A program made the translations under genes and the position numbers. DNA of 64,000 bases, taken from contig CAMHSJ010000005.1 in NCBI GenBank assembly GCA_946187935.1, positions 1 through 64,000 on the forward strand, written 5' to 3'. This DNA comes from an uncultured Clostridia bacterium (GTDB taxonomy: Bacteria > Bacillota > Clostridia > Saccharofermentanales > Saccharofermentanaceae). The notes under the pieces are model-generated. The model did not search any database. It worked only from the letters and a program-made list of their open reading frames with translations, and was not told the DNA's origin. Below are positions 37,164 through 46,192 of this stretch, in pieces. Positions within the stretch are counted from its first letter, which is position 1; each line of letters opens with the position of its first letter.

Positions 37164-37243
37164 TATCAAAAAGTCTCAATTTAAGGGGGTGTTTTTGGAT
37201 TTCTCACAAGCGGAAAACCTTTTAAACGCCGTGCAAAAAGGCA

Positions 37244-37897
37244 TTACACGTCATTTGTTACTATAACGGCAAGACGTCCTGATCTTATGGAAACACTTAT
37301 CTCATCAGTACCTGATACAGGGTGATTGCTGAAAGTAAGGGTCTTGCCGGCAACAGCATCTATATCATCAAGAGGATAGTAAAGACCGGTACCCGTAATA
37401 CCCCTGACCGGAACTGAAAAATCAAGGGGAACAAGAGACACGCAAGCTTCCTTAAATCTCGTTACGTCACAAGTAATGCTCATCTCACCTTCCATGACAT
37501 AGATATCAGTGCCTCCGTCAGATAAAGTGATGCTGTTCATGGCAGATAAGAAGCCTGATGCAAGCTGGATATTGGCTACGACATGATCTATCCTGCCGCC
37601 CGTGATGGGACATATTATCAGAACATCACTGCCCTCCGGGATGTTCTTAAGACAGATCTCTGTGTCGGTCCAGTCCTTTTCGATGGGGTATGTTTCCGTT
37701 TTAACATCATGCTCTTTAAGGAAAGCCATGCCTTCAGCAGAACACGAATCGAAATCACCATATGCCCTGTCAGGGACGAGCCCGTTTTTCGAGCAGAAAT
37801 CGGCACCGCCGTCGGCAGCCAAGATAACGTCATCCTCTCTGATACGAGAAACAGCATCAGAGCTTATGGGACCTGAAGTTATTATTGCGAAACGCAT
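37244..37897 (-). CDS. thiN: Thiamine pyrophosphokinase
   Basis: Transfers pyrophosphate from ATP to thiamine, giving TPP. It is 217 residues. ILAADGGADF, GDFDS, KDWTDTE and GGRIDH are the catalytic-domain motifs; the C-terminal beta domain has LTFSNHPVSG. The ATG overlaps the end of rpe by 16 nt. It is last in the prpC-prkC-rsgA-rpe-thiN string, a conserved order in Bacillota. About 180 bp then separate it from the surface cassette, including the hairpin at 37093-37115. Confidence 0.95.
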   Translation of the reverse strand: MRFAIITSGPISSDAVSRIREDDVILAADGGADFCSKNGLVPDRAYGDFDSCSAEGMAFLKEHDVKTETYPIEKDWTDTEICLKNIPEGSDVLIICPITGGRIDHVVANIQLASGFLSAMNSITLSDGGTDIYVMEGEMSITCDVTRFKEACVSLVPLDFSVPVRGITGTGLYYPLDDIDAVAGKTLTFSNHPVSGTDEISVSIRSGRLAVIVTNDV

Positions 37898-38541
37898 GCT
37901 CTAAGATCCATTACGGCCTTGGCAGGATCTTCCTTGCTGAAGACTGCATTGCCTGCCACAAAGAACCTCGCGCCGGCGTCATAAGCAGGCTTAATGGTAC
38001 TGACATTGATGCCGCCGTCTACGGAAAGGATAGTCTTTGCACCCTTGGCATCAATAGCTTCACGGACCTTGCTTATCCTCTCCAAAGATCCGTTAAGGAA
38101 GCCCTGTTCGCCGAAACCGGGATGAACGGTCATGACCATGATGAGCTCGCACTTGTCAACCCAAGGCAGTATCTCTTCTATTGGGGTATCAGGATGAACC
38201 GCAATACCTGCATTGCAGCCCAGATCATGGATCTGATCTATCAAGAGCCTGGGATCGTCTGTGCATTCATAGTGAAATGAGATATTATCGCTTCCCGCTT
38301 CAGCAAATACCTTAATGTATTTCTCGGGATTTGTGATCATAAGATGTGTATCGAACTTAAGATCAGTATGCTTACGGATGCTCTTTACAACAGGGATGCC
38401 CATGGAAAGATTGCTGACGTAATGCCCGTCCATTATATCTATATGAAGATGCTTTGCTGTTCCCTTCAGATTGTCGATATCTCTCATAAGATAACCGAAA
38501 TCAGCACTCAGGATAGAAGGTGCTATCTCAAAATCACTCAC
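37882..38541 (-). CDS. rpe: Ribulose-phosphate 3-epimerase
   Basis: Interconverts ribulose 5-phosphate and xylulose 5-phosphate in the pentose phosphate pathway. From the GTG at 38541 it is 219 residues, the usual length. GGAGG lies 7 nt upstream, and IAPSILSADF begins correctly five residues in. Metal ligands are visible in LHIDIMDGHYV, FDTHLMI and SVDGGIN. It overlaps rsgA by 8 nt and thiN by 16 nt. Confidence 0.96.
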   Translation of the reverse strand: MSDFEIAPSILSADFGYLMRDIDNLKGTAKHLHIDIMDGHYVSNLSMGIPVVKSIRKHTDLKFDTHLMITNPEKYIKVFAEAGSDNISFHYECTDDPRLLIDQIHDLGCNAGIAVHPDTPIEEILPWVDKCELIMVMTVHPGFGEQGFLNGSLERISKVREAIDAKGAKTILSVDGGINVSTIKPAYDAGARFFVAGNAVFSKEDPAKAVMDLRACVSQ

Positions 38542-39451
38542 AGTTCTTCCTCCGTTTATAGTTGTTACGTTCACTGTACAACTGTTCACTGAACGAACAA
38601 TACCGCACATATCTTTCGCGGTCAATATGACCTTCTTCCAATTTTTCCCTTACATGACACCCTGCTTCTGATACATGTCTACAGTTGTCGAATCTGCAGC
38701 CATGGGCATACTGTCCGATCTCAGGATAGCCTAAGATCACCTGCTTGTATCCTATACCGGCCTGATCCAGCATCAGCGAGGTAAAACCGGGGGTATCCGT
38801 AAGGAACCCATCGCCAAAATCGAAAAGCTCGACATGCCTTGTCGTGTGTTTGCCCCTCTTAAGCTTATCTGATATCTCTCCGACATCCATGATGTTCATT
38901 CCGAGGATACTGTTGCAAAGGGTGCTCTTGCCAACTCCAGAAGGTCCTGCAAAAGCCGCAATGCCATCTCCCGTGATAGCCATAATATCCTTAGCCTTAA
39001 CCGGATTATCTGCTGATGAGACAAAGACAGTATACCCGGCATCAGAATAAGTCTTCTTGAGCTTAGCAGCATTCCCGCCTCCCAGATCCTCTTTGGTAAA
39101 GATGATCAGGGGAGTGATCTGCCAGTTTCCGCACAGGATAAGGAGCTTATCGAGGAGCATGAGATCCGGTTCGGGATCCGAGGAAGCAAATGTCAGAAGA
39201 AGATAATCGACATTTGCCACGGGAGGTCTCATAAGAAAATTCTTTCTTGGCAGGATCTGGGTTATCACAAAGGGAAGATCAGGATCACCTGAAGGCTCTA
39301 TGACGACCTTGTCACCGGACTGGGGCGATACTCCCCTGCCTCTGAACTTACCCCTGATCTGGCAAGGATACCTTGTATTGCCGCTCCTTACGATATAGGA
39401 GCCGCCAACGCCTTTTGTTATGATGCCTTGCATGACCTCTGTCTCAGGCAC
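38534..39451 (-). CDS. rsgA: Ribosome small subunit-dependent GTPase RsgA
   Basis: Circularly permuted GTPase acting late in 30S assembly. It is 305 residues: an N-terminal OB fold (about 10-70), then G-domain motifs in permuted order, FTKEDL (G4), GPSGVGKSTL (G1), GKHTT (G2) and DTPGF (G3). A C-terminal zinc site follows (CRFDNCRHVSEAGCHV). The start is a GTG overlapping the prkC stop as TAGTG, with GGAGG 6 nt before it; the ATG seven codons in has poor spacing. Confidence 0.96.
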   Translation of the reverse strand: MPETEVMQGIITKGVGGSYIVRSGNTRYPCQIRGKFRGRGVSPQSGDKVVIEPSGDPDLPFVITQILPRKNFLMRPPVANVDYLLLTFASSDPEPDLMLLDKLLILCGNWQITPLIIFTKEDLGGGNAAKLKKTYSDAGYTVFVSSADNPVKAKDIMAITGDGIAAFAGPSGVGKSTLCNSILGMNIMDVGEISDKLKRGKHTTRHVELFDFGDGFLTDTPGFTSLMLDQAGIGYKQVILGYPEIGQYAHGCRFDNCRHVSEAGCHVREKLEEGHIDRERYVRYCSFSEQLYSERNNYKRRKNCE

Positions 39452-41532
39452 TATACTCCTCCCTCACCGGGATTGTTCGGATCAGGCTCCGGCGGAGGCG
39501 GAACCGGTGTCGGCGTAGGTGTAGGCGTAGGTGTGGCAGGTACGGGAGTCGGCGTTGGAGCCGGCTTGAACACTGCCGTAAATGTCGTCTCGCCGCTTAC
39601 CGAATCGAATATATAAGTCGGATTAAATGCGACCGTATTGCCGTACTTATCGAGCCAGCAGTCAAACATGTAGCCTTCGGCAGGTATAGCAGTAAGCGTT
39701 ACCTGTGTTCCTTCAGGATATGAACCGCCGCCTGTTACGGTACCTCCCGTGTTGCCTGAGATCTGAATGTTTATCACAGCCTGCGGAGGTGTCGGAGTAG
39801 GCGTACCGCCGTTATTGAAGTCTTCCTGGGTTCCGATATATAGCTTGACAGATGTCCTTCTCGCAACGGGAGTTCCTGCAACTGGATCAGTAAGCATTAC
39901 GATCTGGGAAGATGCGGGCAGATTAAGAACCTCAGGGCTGCCCTCGAGAGCATACTGGAGTCCGGCGTCGCTTAATGCAGACGAAGCCTGCTCGACTGTA
40001 AAGCCCTTAACATCGGGCACTACGCTGCTCGTAGGCTCAGTAGCATAGATGATAACTACAGAATCACCCTTGTTAAGTGATGTGCCTGCTTCAGGCTCTG
40101 TCCTTATGACAAGTCCCGGCTCGAATTCTTCTGATGATTCGGATCTTAAGGATACGCTTAATTCAAATCCGCTCAGGGATGTATAAGCATCCTGGAAGTT
40201 CATTCCGGAATAATCTGAGAGGATAATTGAATCAGGTGATGACGAGACTGTCAGGATAAGCTTGCTGATGCCGCCTGTCGTTGATATGACTACGCCCTCT
40301 TCGATGCTCTGATCGATTACGATGCCGGGTTCATAGTCTTCTGTCTCCTGATATGTGATCTCATATGTTACGTGATTAGCTTCAAGATCCTCTATTGCTT
40401 CGTCAGCTTTGAGGCCGACATAGTACTTGACCGTATAATCTGTATTCTGCGCTATCTCGGTATTATTCCTGATCGCATTTACCACCAGGTATCCTAATGA
40501 GAACAATACAGCAACGATAGCAACGATGATGAGTATAAGGAGGATGTTGTCCCTGAACCTTGAGAATCTTCTTGACTCAGCGCTCTTCTCGATCTCAGAG
40601 ATCTTGTTGTAGTTAGGCTCCTGCCTGAATGAGATGTTAGGCTCAGTGATCTCAGGCTCGGGGATATTGCTGATAACGCCGTACACGCCGTTAGGATCGA
40701 CAAGAAGAGCATCGAGCTCACTGACGAGCTGGCTCATCGAAAGATATCTCTTCTCAGGAACCTTCTGCATACACTTGTTGATGATGGCATCAAGACCTGA
40801 AGGGATGCCCGGCATGATCGACGATGCAAGCGGCGGTGTTTCCTGAAGATGCTTAACGGCAATGGCAACATTAGACTCACCGTCAAAAGGCACTCTTCCC
40901 GTGACCATCTCGAAAAGCGTTACACCAAGAGAATAGATATCTGACTGAGGACCGACATTGCCGCCCCTGGCCTGCTCGGGCGAGAAATAGTGAACAGAAC
41001 CCATGGCGCCGCCGGTCATGGTGATGGTGGTGCTCGAAGCAGCTCTCGCGATGCCGAAGTCGGTGATCTTGGCGATCTTGTCACGCGTTATAAGGATATT
41101 CTGAGGCTTTATGTCCCTATGGACAACGCCGTTGTTGTGTGCAAATTCAAGTGCTACGCCGATCTGGATGACGATGGGGACAGCATTCCTCCAGTCAAGG
41201 TGACCATTCTGGTTGATCAGTTCCTTGACCGTAATACCGTCTATGTATTCCTGAACGATATATCTGAAGTTTCCTTCGTGACCGACACCATAGACCTTAA
41301 CGATATTGTTCTGCTGAAGGCTTGATACAGCCTTGGCTTCAGTGTCGAATCTTCTTATGAACTCATCATCTGATGAGTATTCCGGCTTAAGTATCTTGAT
41401 AGCGACATTGGCTCCGGTATTCATGTCGATACCAAGATATACATTAGCCATACCGCCGCTGCCAATCAGCTTGACGATCCTGTATCTGTTAGCAAATATC
41501 TGCCCCTCGGGGCCGCGTGCCTGATCTGCCAT
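39451..41532 (-). CDS. prkC: PASTA-domain Ser/Thr protein kinase PrkC with extra C-terminal domain
   Basis: Membrane eukaryote-like kinase sensing cell-wall fragments, 693 residues. The kinase domain (about 17-285) has GSGGMANVY, AIKIL (Lys), HRDIKPQN and DFGIA, with an activation loop of TTITMTGGAMGS. One TM helix lies at about 331-355. Three PASTA repeats follow (about 365-575), the third beginning VVPDVKG. Then, unusually, a Pro/Thr linker, an InlB B-repeat-like module (about 590-650, GGTVTGGGSYPEGTQVTL, EGYMFDCW) and a PTPTP-rich tail ending in NNPGEGGV. It follows prpC by 16 nt. PrpC and PrkC form the usual antagonistic phosphatase-kinase pair. Confidence 0.96.
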   Translation of the reverse strand: MADQARGPEGQIFANRYRIVKLIGSGGMANVYLGIDMNTGANVAIKILKPEYSSDDEFIRRFDTEAKAVSSLQQNNIVKVYGVGHEGNFRYIVQEYIDGITVKELINQNGHLDWRNAVPIVIQIGVALEFAHNNGVVHRDIKPQNILITRDKIAKITDFGIARAASSTTITMTGGAMGSVHYFSPEQARGGNVGPQSDIYSLGVTLFEMVTGRVPFDGESNVAIAVKHLQETPPLASSIMPGIPSGLDAIINKCMQKVPEKRYLSMSQLVSELDALLVDPNGVYGVISNIPEPEITEPNISFRQEPNYNKISEIEKSAESRRFSRFRDNILLILIIVAIVAVLFSLGYLVVNAIRNNTEIAQNTDYTVKYYVGLKADEAIEDLEANHVTYEITYQETEDYEPGIVIDQSIEEGVVISTTGGISKLILTVSSSPDSIILSDYSGMNFQDAYTSLSGFELSVSLRSESSEEFEPGLVIRTEPEAGTSLNKGDSVVIIYATEPTSSVVPDVKGFTVEQASSALSDAGLQYALEGSPEVLNLPASSQIVMLTDPVAGTPVARRTSVKLYIGTQEDFNNGGTPTPTPPQAVINIQISGNTGGTVTGGGSYPEGTQVTLTAIPAEGYMFDCWLDKYGNTVAFNPTYIFDSVSGETTFTAVFKPAPTPTPVPATPTPTPTPTPVPPPPEPDPNNPGEGGV
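39491..39570. repeat. Low-complexity GT/GC repeat encoding the Pro-Thr tail of PrkC
   Basis: Imperfect 6-bp units (GTAGGC, GTAGGT, GTCGGC) on the plus strand encode alternating Pro-Thr/Pro-Val on the minus strand. Such tracts can change length by slippage in 6-bp steps without loss of frame. Confidence 0.7.
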
Positions 41533-41548
41533 AATATCCTCTCTTTGC

Positions 41549-42286
41549 CTACTTGCGGCTCGTGTTTCCGATTAGTACGGTAATGTTATCCCTGCTTCCT
41601 GATCTTATGGCTTCTGATACCAGCTTACGGGCAAGAAGCTCAAGATCGGATTTATCGTTCCTTATAAGCCCTGCTATCTGATTATCCGTAAACTGCGAAT
41701 AGAACCCGTCAGAGCACAGGATGATAAGATCACCATAAATTATATTATAACTATAAATGTCCGGATTTAAAAACTGGTTCAATCCGACGACCTTATAGAG
41801 CCTGTTCCTTCCGGGATGGCTTGTTGCCTCATCTTCTTTGATCTCGCCTTTGGAAGCGAGCATGGCGGCCTCGTTATGGTCCACTGTAAGCTTCATCACG
41901 GAAGATCCGTGCATCATATAGCATCTGGTGTCACCAATATGTCCTATGGTAACCTCCGTGCCCTTGATAACGGCTATCGTAAGAGTCGTACACATGCCTT
42001 CCCTGTCTTTGTTTTCGAGAGCATTAAGAAGGACTGCGACATTGGCCTTGTTAAAAGCCTTCCCGATAAGATCCGGGATCTCAGATCCTGCGGCAGACGG
42101 AAGCGCAAGGGACAGGTATGACAATGCTTCATCAGCAGCAAGGCAGCTTGCGATCTCGCCTGAGCTCTCGCCGCCAAGGCCGTCAGCTACCGCCATAAGT
42201 GTATAATCACCCGCTTCGGCAAAAGCGAAATAGTCCTCGTTATTCTCTCTGTAAGGACCCTTGTCCGTCGCACCGAAACAGATCAC
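41549..42286 (-). CDS. prpC: PP2C-family protein phosphatase PrpC/Stp
   Basis: Mn-dependent Ser/Thr phosphatase that reverses PrkC phosphorylation. It is 245 residues from the GTG at 42286, which overlaps the rlmN stop as GTGA and has GGAGG 7 nt upstream; an ATG 39 nt further up is less likely. Motifs: RENNEDYF, MAVADGLGGESSGE, IGHIGDTRCYMM, LCSDGFY and GSRDNITVL supply the metal-binding aspartates. Gene order rlmN-prpC-prkC-rsgA is conserved in Bacillota. Confidence 0.96.
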   Translation of the reverse strand: MICFGATDKGPYRENNEDYFAFAEAGDYTLMAVADGLGGESSGEIASCLAADEALSYLSLALPSAAGSEIPDLIGKAFNKANVAVLLNALENKDREGMCTTLTIAVIKGTEVTIGHIGDTRCYMMHGSSVMKLTVDHNEAAMLASKGEIKEDEATSHPGRNRLYKVVGLNQFLNPDIYSYNIIYGDLIILCSDGFYSQFTDNQIAGLIRNDKSDLELLARKLVSEAIRSGSRDNITVLIGNTSRK

Positions 42287-43323
42287 GTGCCGCCCTCCAC
42301 CGTGCTTCGCCTGAGCTGGCCGCATGCAGCCATAATGTCAGTTCCCATCTCGCGCCTTACAGTCGCATTGATGCCCTGACTGTTCAGGATATCTTTAAAC
42401 CTGTTTACCCTGTCCTTGGAAGGCCTTTTGAAATCCGATCCGGGGAACTCATTAGCCTGTATGAGATTAACGTTGCAGAGCATTCCCGACAAAAGCTTGG
42501 CCAAAGCTTTGGCATGAGCATCAGAATCGTTGAGTCCTGCGAAAAGACTGTATTCGAAAGTTATCCTTCTGTGTGTCTTTAATGTATATGCCCTGCATGC
42601 CGGGATAAGCTCTGATAATGGATAACGCTTTGCTATAGGCATTATCTGCTTTCTTAATGAGTCATCAGGTGAATGAAGGGATATGGCAAGGTTTACCTGG
42701 GAGTTTAAAGCCGTGAACTCTTCTATCTTTGGCACGAGCCCGCATGTTGAAACTGTGATATGCCTGGCGCCGAGACCAAGACCGTCAGGATCGTTGGCTA
42801 GTTTTATGAAGCCCAAAAGGTTATCGTAGTTGTCAAAGGGCTCGCCTATGCCCATTATTACAACACTCCTGATCCTCTCGTCCATCAGACGCTGGGATAT
42901 GAGGACCTGTGCAAGGAGCTCTCCTGAAGACAAGGATCTTCCGAACCCGAGCTTGGCAGAAGCACAGAAAGCACAGCCCATCTTGCATCCCGCCTGTGAG
43001 GATATGCATACCGAAAGTCCTGTCTTATAGCGCATCACAACGCTCTCTATGACATTGCCGTCAAAGAGCTTATAAACAAACTTACGGGTTCCGTCTATCT
43101 TGGATGTGAGACTGGATATTACTTCAAAACCGCCGAAGATAAAGTCTTCTTCGAGCTTGGATCTTAGATCCTTGGGGATATTTGTCATCTCTTCTGTCTT
43201 TATGACGCCTGAAGATATCCACTTATATATCTGGTCAGCCCGAAACGAAGGTACGCCTTTGTCACTGCACCAGGCTTTGATATCGTTGGCATTTAAGTCA
43301 AGACAGAATCTCTTATCACTCAT
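42283..43323 (-). CDS. rlmN: Dual-specificity rRNA/tRNA adenine C2 methyltransferase RlmN
   Basis: Radical SAM enzyme methylating A2503 of 23S rRNA and A37 of some tRNAs. It is 346 residues from the ATG at 43323. The 4Fe-4S motif CKMGCAFCAS and the mechanistic Cys in MAACGQL near the C-terminus are both present; GIGEPFDNYDN and ISLHSPDD are family motifs. It overlaps rsmB by 8 nt and prpC by 4 nt. A GTG three codons upstream is an alternative start. Confidence 0.97.
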   Translation of the reverse strand: MSDKRFCLDLNANDIKAWCSDKGVPSFRADQIYKWISSGVIKTEEMTNIPKDLRSKLEEDFIFGGFEVISSLTSKIDGTRKFVYKLFDGNVIESVVMRYKTGLSVCISSQAGCKMGCAFCASAKLGFGRSLSSGELLAQVLISQRLMDERIRSVVIMGIGEPFDNYDNLLGFIKLANDPDGLGLGARHITVSTCGLVPKIEEFTALNSQVNLAISLHSPDDSLRKQIMPIAKRYPLSELIPACRAYTLKTHRRITFEYSLFAGLNDSDAHAKALAKLLSGMLCNVNLIQANEFPGSDFKRPSKDRVNRFKDILNSQGINATVRREMGTDIMAACGQLRRSTVEGGT

Positions 43324-44725
43324 CTTTGTCACGTTCCATGCGGCAGATAAAGAAGCCTTCGCAGCCGTCAGTATCGGGACATAGGGTTATCATGCCCTTA
43401 GAAGCATCTTCCCTTCTGTCGTTATCCATATAGATATTGTGAGGAAGGTATTCAAGTATGGAGACTGTATGGAAGTTCTTGTGTTCTTCTATGAATCTTG
43501 TAACCTGCTCCTGATTCTCATCGCTGTTAAGCGTACACGTGCAGTAGATCAGCGCGCCACCAGGTCTTACCATCTTGCATGCGTGATCTAAGATATCGTA
43601 CTGAACGGGCAGGAGCGCTTCCATATTGTCAAATGTCATCCTCTCGCGGATGTCAGGCTTCTTGCCTATAAGGCCAAGACCGCTGCAGGGAACATCACAC
43701 AAAACAACGTCAAACGACTTGCGGTGATCCTTGTCCTTGGAGATCTTGGAAGCATCCATGCATATGGTCTCCACAGTGTTGATGCCGAGTCTTGCGCAGT
43801 TCTCCCTGATGAGCTCTGTCCTTGATTCATTGATATCAAGAGCCGTGATCTCACAGTCATCACCTGTCAGTTCAGCCATGTGAGTAGTCTTGCCTCCGGG
43901 CGCAGCGCAGCAGTCAAGTATCTTATCTCCTGCCTTAGGGGATGCTATTACCGAAGCGAGCATCGCACCTTCACCCTGGACAAAAACGCCATACCTGGTA
44001 AACGCTTCAGTGGCCTCAAGATGCTTGAGGTTTCCTGATATCTCAAGACAGCAGTCGATGAATCTTCCGGGAACGGCTGCGATGCCGTCTTTGGCAAGAC
44101 TTACGACTATCTCTTCTCTGGTGTACTTGTTGGCATTGTATCTTATGGTTACCTTTGGAGGCTCCAAGAAAGCCTTGCCGATCTCAAATGCCCTCTGCTT
44201 GCCGAAATCGTTCTTAAGGATGCCGTATATCTCAGGCTTGAGAGAGACTCTTATGCCGGGCTTGTACTGGTCAATGAACTTCTTGGCTGCAGGTGCCTTG
44301 GCGTAGGTCCTGAGCACAGCGTTTACAAAACCTGAAGCCTTGGGATTGTATTTCTTAACTATCTCGACCGCAGAATCGCAGGCTGCGTAATCAGGGATAT
44401 TATCGCCAAACTGCATCTGCCATACCGCCATGCGGACAGCGCATCTTGAGACGGGATCCATGTCTTCAACTGCTTCCTTGACTATGTGCCTTACCAGGAA
44501 GTCGATAGTGAACGTATATGTGATAGTGCCGTACAGCATGGCACGTACAAAATCCAGAGACTTGCCGTATTCCCTGGCGGCCTTATCAGCCTTCTTGATG
44601 ACAAGATTGGAGAAAGCACCTCTCTCATAGACCTCATAGAGCATTATAAAACACAGTTCCCTGTCGTTGCCCTGCTCTATAAGCCTTAAGATCTCTTTCT
44701 TCTTAAACCTTATCTCATTTTTCAT
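43316..44725 (-). CDS. rsmB: 16S rRNA m5C967 methyltransferase RsmB
   Basis: Methylates a cytosine of 16S rRNA. It is 469 residues: an N-terminal NusB-like RNA-binding domain (about 10-145), then a SAM-dependent domain with DCCAAPGGKTTHMAEL, DVPCSGLG (one Cys of the pair) and the nucleophilic Cys in YCTCTLNSDENQEQV. The ATG has AAGGTGACT directly upstream. It lies 11 nt after fmt, in the classic def-fmt-rsmB-rlmN order. Confidence 0.96.
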   Translation of the reverse strand: MKNEIRFKKKEILRLIEQGNDRELCFIMLYEVYERGAFSNLVIKKADKAAREYGKSLDFVRAMLYGTITYTFTIDFLVRHIVKEAVEDMDPVSRCAVRMAVWQMQFGDNIPDYAACDSAVEIVKKYNPKASGFVNAVLRTYAKAPAAKKFIDQYKPGIRVSLKPEIYGILKNDFGKQRAFEIGKAFLEPPKVTIRYNANKYTREEIVVSLAKDGIAAVPGRFIDCCLEISGNLKHLEATEAFTRYGVFVQGEGAMLASVIASPKAGDKILDCCAAPGGKTTHMAELTGDDCEITALDINESRTELIRENCARLGINTVETICMDASKISKDKDHRKSFDVVLCDVPCSGLGLIGKKPDIRERMTFDNMEALLPVQYDILDHACKMVRPGGALIYCTCTLNSDENQEQVTRFIEEHKNFHTVSILEYLPHNIYMDNDRREDASKGMITLCPDTDGCEGFFICRMERDKDE

Positions 44726-44736
44726 AGTCAGTCACC

Positions 44737-45690
44737 TTAACAGATCAAAGATCCGCACTTGTAGTTATGGGCGCAGTCAGAGGCATTCAGCCTCTTGCCG
44801 CCTTCGCTCTGTATTACCAAAAGCTTGAGATAACCCTGACCGCATTTGACTATAAGATCACCCTTGTGAGCTTTAACGACAGTGCCGCAAGGAAGATCAT
44901 CTGTTTCTCCGTCAGTGATATCAGCTATCCTTGAATCGTAAACTTTAAACTTCTTTCCGTCAGAAGATAATGTATAAGCTCCCGGCCATGTACTTAAAGC
45001 CCTTATTCTGTTATGGATCTCCTGTGCGCTCTGATCCCAGATGAAATAGCCTTCTTCAGGCCTTATGGGAGGACATGAAGTCGCAAGTGAGTCATCCTGC
45101 GGTGTTGGTGTTATCTTTCCTTCAATGTAATCTTCAATCACGCCGGGAAGGACTTCTGCGCTCTTCCTGGCAAGAAGGTCCATCAGCTCTGAAGTGTGGA
45201 TGTCAGGATCGATGGCAACTTCCGTCTTGGTCAGGATATCACCTGTATCCATGCCCTCATCCATCTTCATTATGGTAACACCCGTTACCTTGTCGCCTTC
45301 AAGGACTGCCCTCTGAACGGGTGCGGATCCCCTTCTTGCGGGAAGAAGGCTTCCATGGCAGTTAAGGCATCCAAATCGCGGGATATCGAGAATGTCCTTT
45401 GGCAGGATCTTGCCGTAAGCAGCCGTAACTATAAGATCCGGAGAAACGCTCTTAATGGTGTCATAGGCCTCTTCGTTTCTCAGTGAAGCCGGCTGGTAGC
45501 ATGTAATGCCGTGCTCTAAGGCAAGCTCTTTTACGGGAGGGGCAGTAAGGATATGCTTCCTTCCAACGGGCTTGTCAGGCTGGCACAATACCATAGAGAT
45601 GTTATATCCGTCAGATATAAGAGTTTGCAGTATCGTTGCAGCAAACTCAGGAGTTCCCATGAATACTGTCTTGAGATCTTTACCTGTCAA
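44737..45690 (-). CDS. fmt: Methionyl-tRNA formyltransferase
   Basis: Formylates initiator Met-tRNA with 10-formyl-THF. It is 317 residues. VFMGTPEFAA opens the formyltransferase domain; NCHGSLLPARRGSAPVQ contains the catalytic Asn-His and the signature; the C-terminal tRNA-binding domain starts near PEEGYFIW. The start is a TTG one base after the def stop with GAGGAAG upstream. The next ATG lies within the conserved first strand, so it cannot be the start. Confidence 0.96.
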   Translation of the reverse strand: MTGKDLKTVFMGTPEFAATILQTLISDGYNISMVLCQPDKPVGRKHILTAPPVKELALEHGITCYQPASLRNEEAYDTIKSVSPDLIVTAAYGKILPKDILDIPRFGCLNCHGSLLPARRGSAPVQRAVLEGDKVTGVTIMKMDEGMDTGDILTKTEVAIDPDIHTSELMDLLARKSAEVLPGVIEDYIEGKITPTPQDDSLATSCPPIRPEEGYFIWDQSAQEIHNRIRALSTWPGAYTLSSDGKKFKVYDSRIADITDGETDDLPCGTVVKAHKGDLIVKCGQGYLKLLVIQSEGGKRLNASDCAHNYKCGSLIC

Positions 45691-45691
45691 A

Positions 45692-46171
45692 TCAGTCTTC
45701 CTCTTCTACTCTGTAAACATTGCCGTCTACGGACTTGTCGATAAAAAGTATGCCGTCAAGATGGTCATACTCGTGGCAGATGCACCTGGCAAGAAGTCCG
45801 GTTGCTTCTATCGTGAATTCTTCGCCGTTCCTGTTTAATGCCTTGCAGATAACATGATCAGGTCTGTCGACCTCACATGTCTTGCCGGGAACTGACAGGC
45901 AGCCTTCACTGCCTACCTGTGAGCCTGATGATTCAATGATCTCGGGGTTGATGAACTCTATAAGGCCGTTCTCATCTCCGACATCTACGATAAAGACCCT
46001 TCTGAGCACGCCAACCTGCGGAGCTGCAATGCCGATGCCCCTGTTCTCGTAATACATGGTGTCAGCCATGTCATCCAAGAGCTTTAATATCCTCGGCGAG
46101 ATCTCATCCACGGGACGGGATGTCTTGCGGATCAAAGGATCGTTCTCAAGTACAAGGTTTCTTAATGCCAT
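45692..46171 (-). CDS. def: Peptide deformylase
   Basis: Removes the N-formyl group from nascent proteins. It is 159 residues from the ATG at 46171 (a GTG lies three codons upstream). All three motifs are present: GIGIAAPQVG, EGCLSVPG with the metal Cys, and HEYDHLDG with two metal His and the catalytic Glu. Directly followed by fmt. priA, which often precedes def, is replaced here by ahcY. Confidence 0.97.
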   Translation of the reverse strand: MALRNLVLENDPLIRKTSRPVDEISPRILKLLDDMADTMYYENRGIGIAAPQVGVLRRVFIVDVGDENGLIEFINPEIIESSGSQVGSEGCLSVPGKTCEVDRPDHVICKALNRNGEEFTIEATGLLARCICHEYDHLDGILFIDKSVDGNVYRVEEED

Positions 46172-46192
46172 ATCAATCACTTGCCTTTCTGA

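Noticed and set aside
39480..39620. Long antisense open frame rich in Gly and Val opposite the prkC tail
   Set aside because: It is the complement of the Pro-Thr repeat, without a ribosome binding site; a by-product of codon bias.
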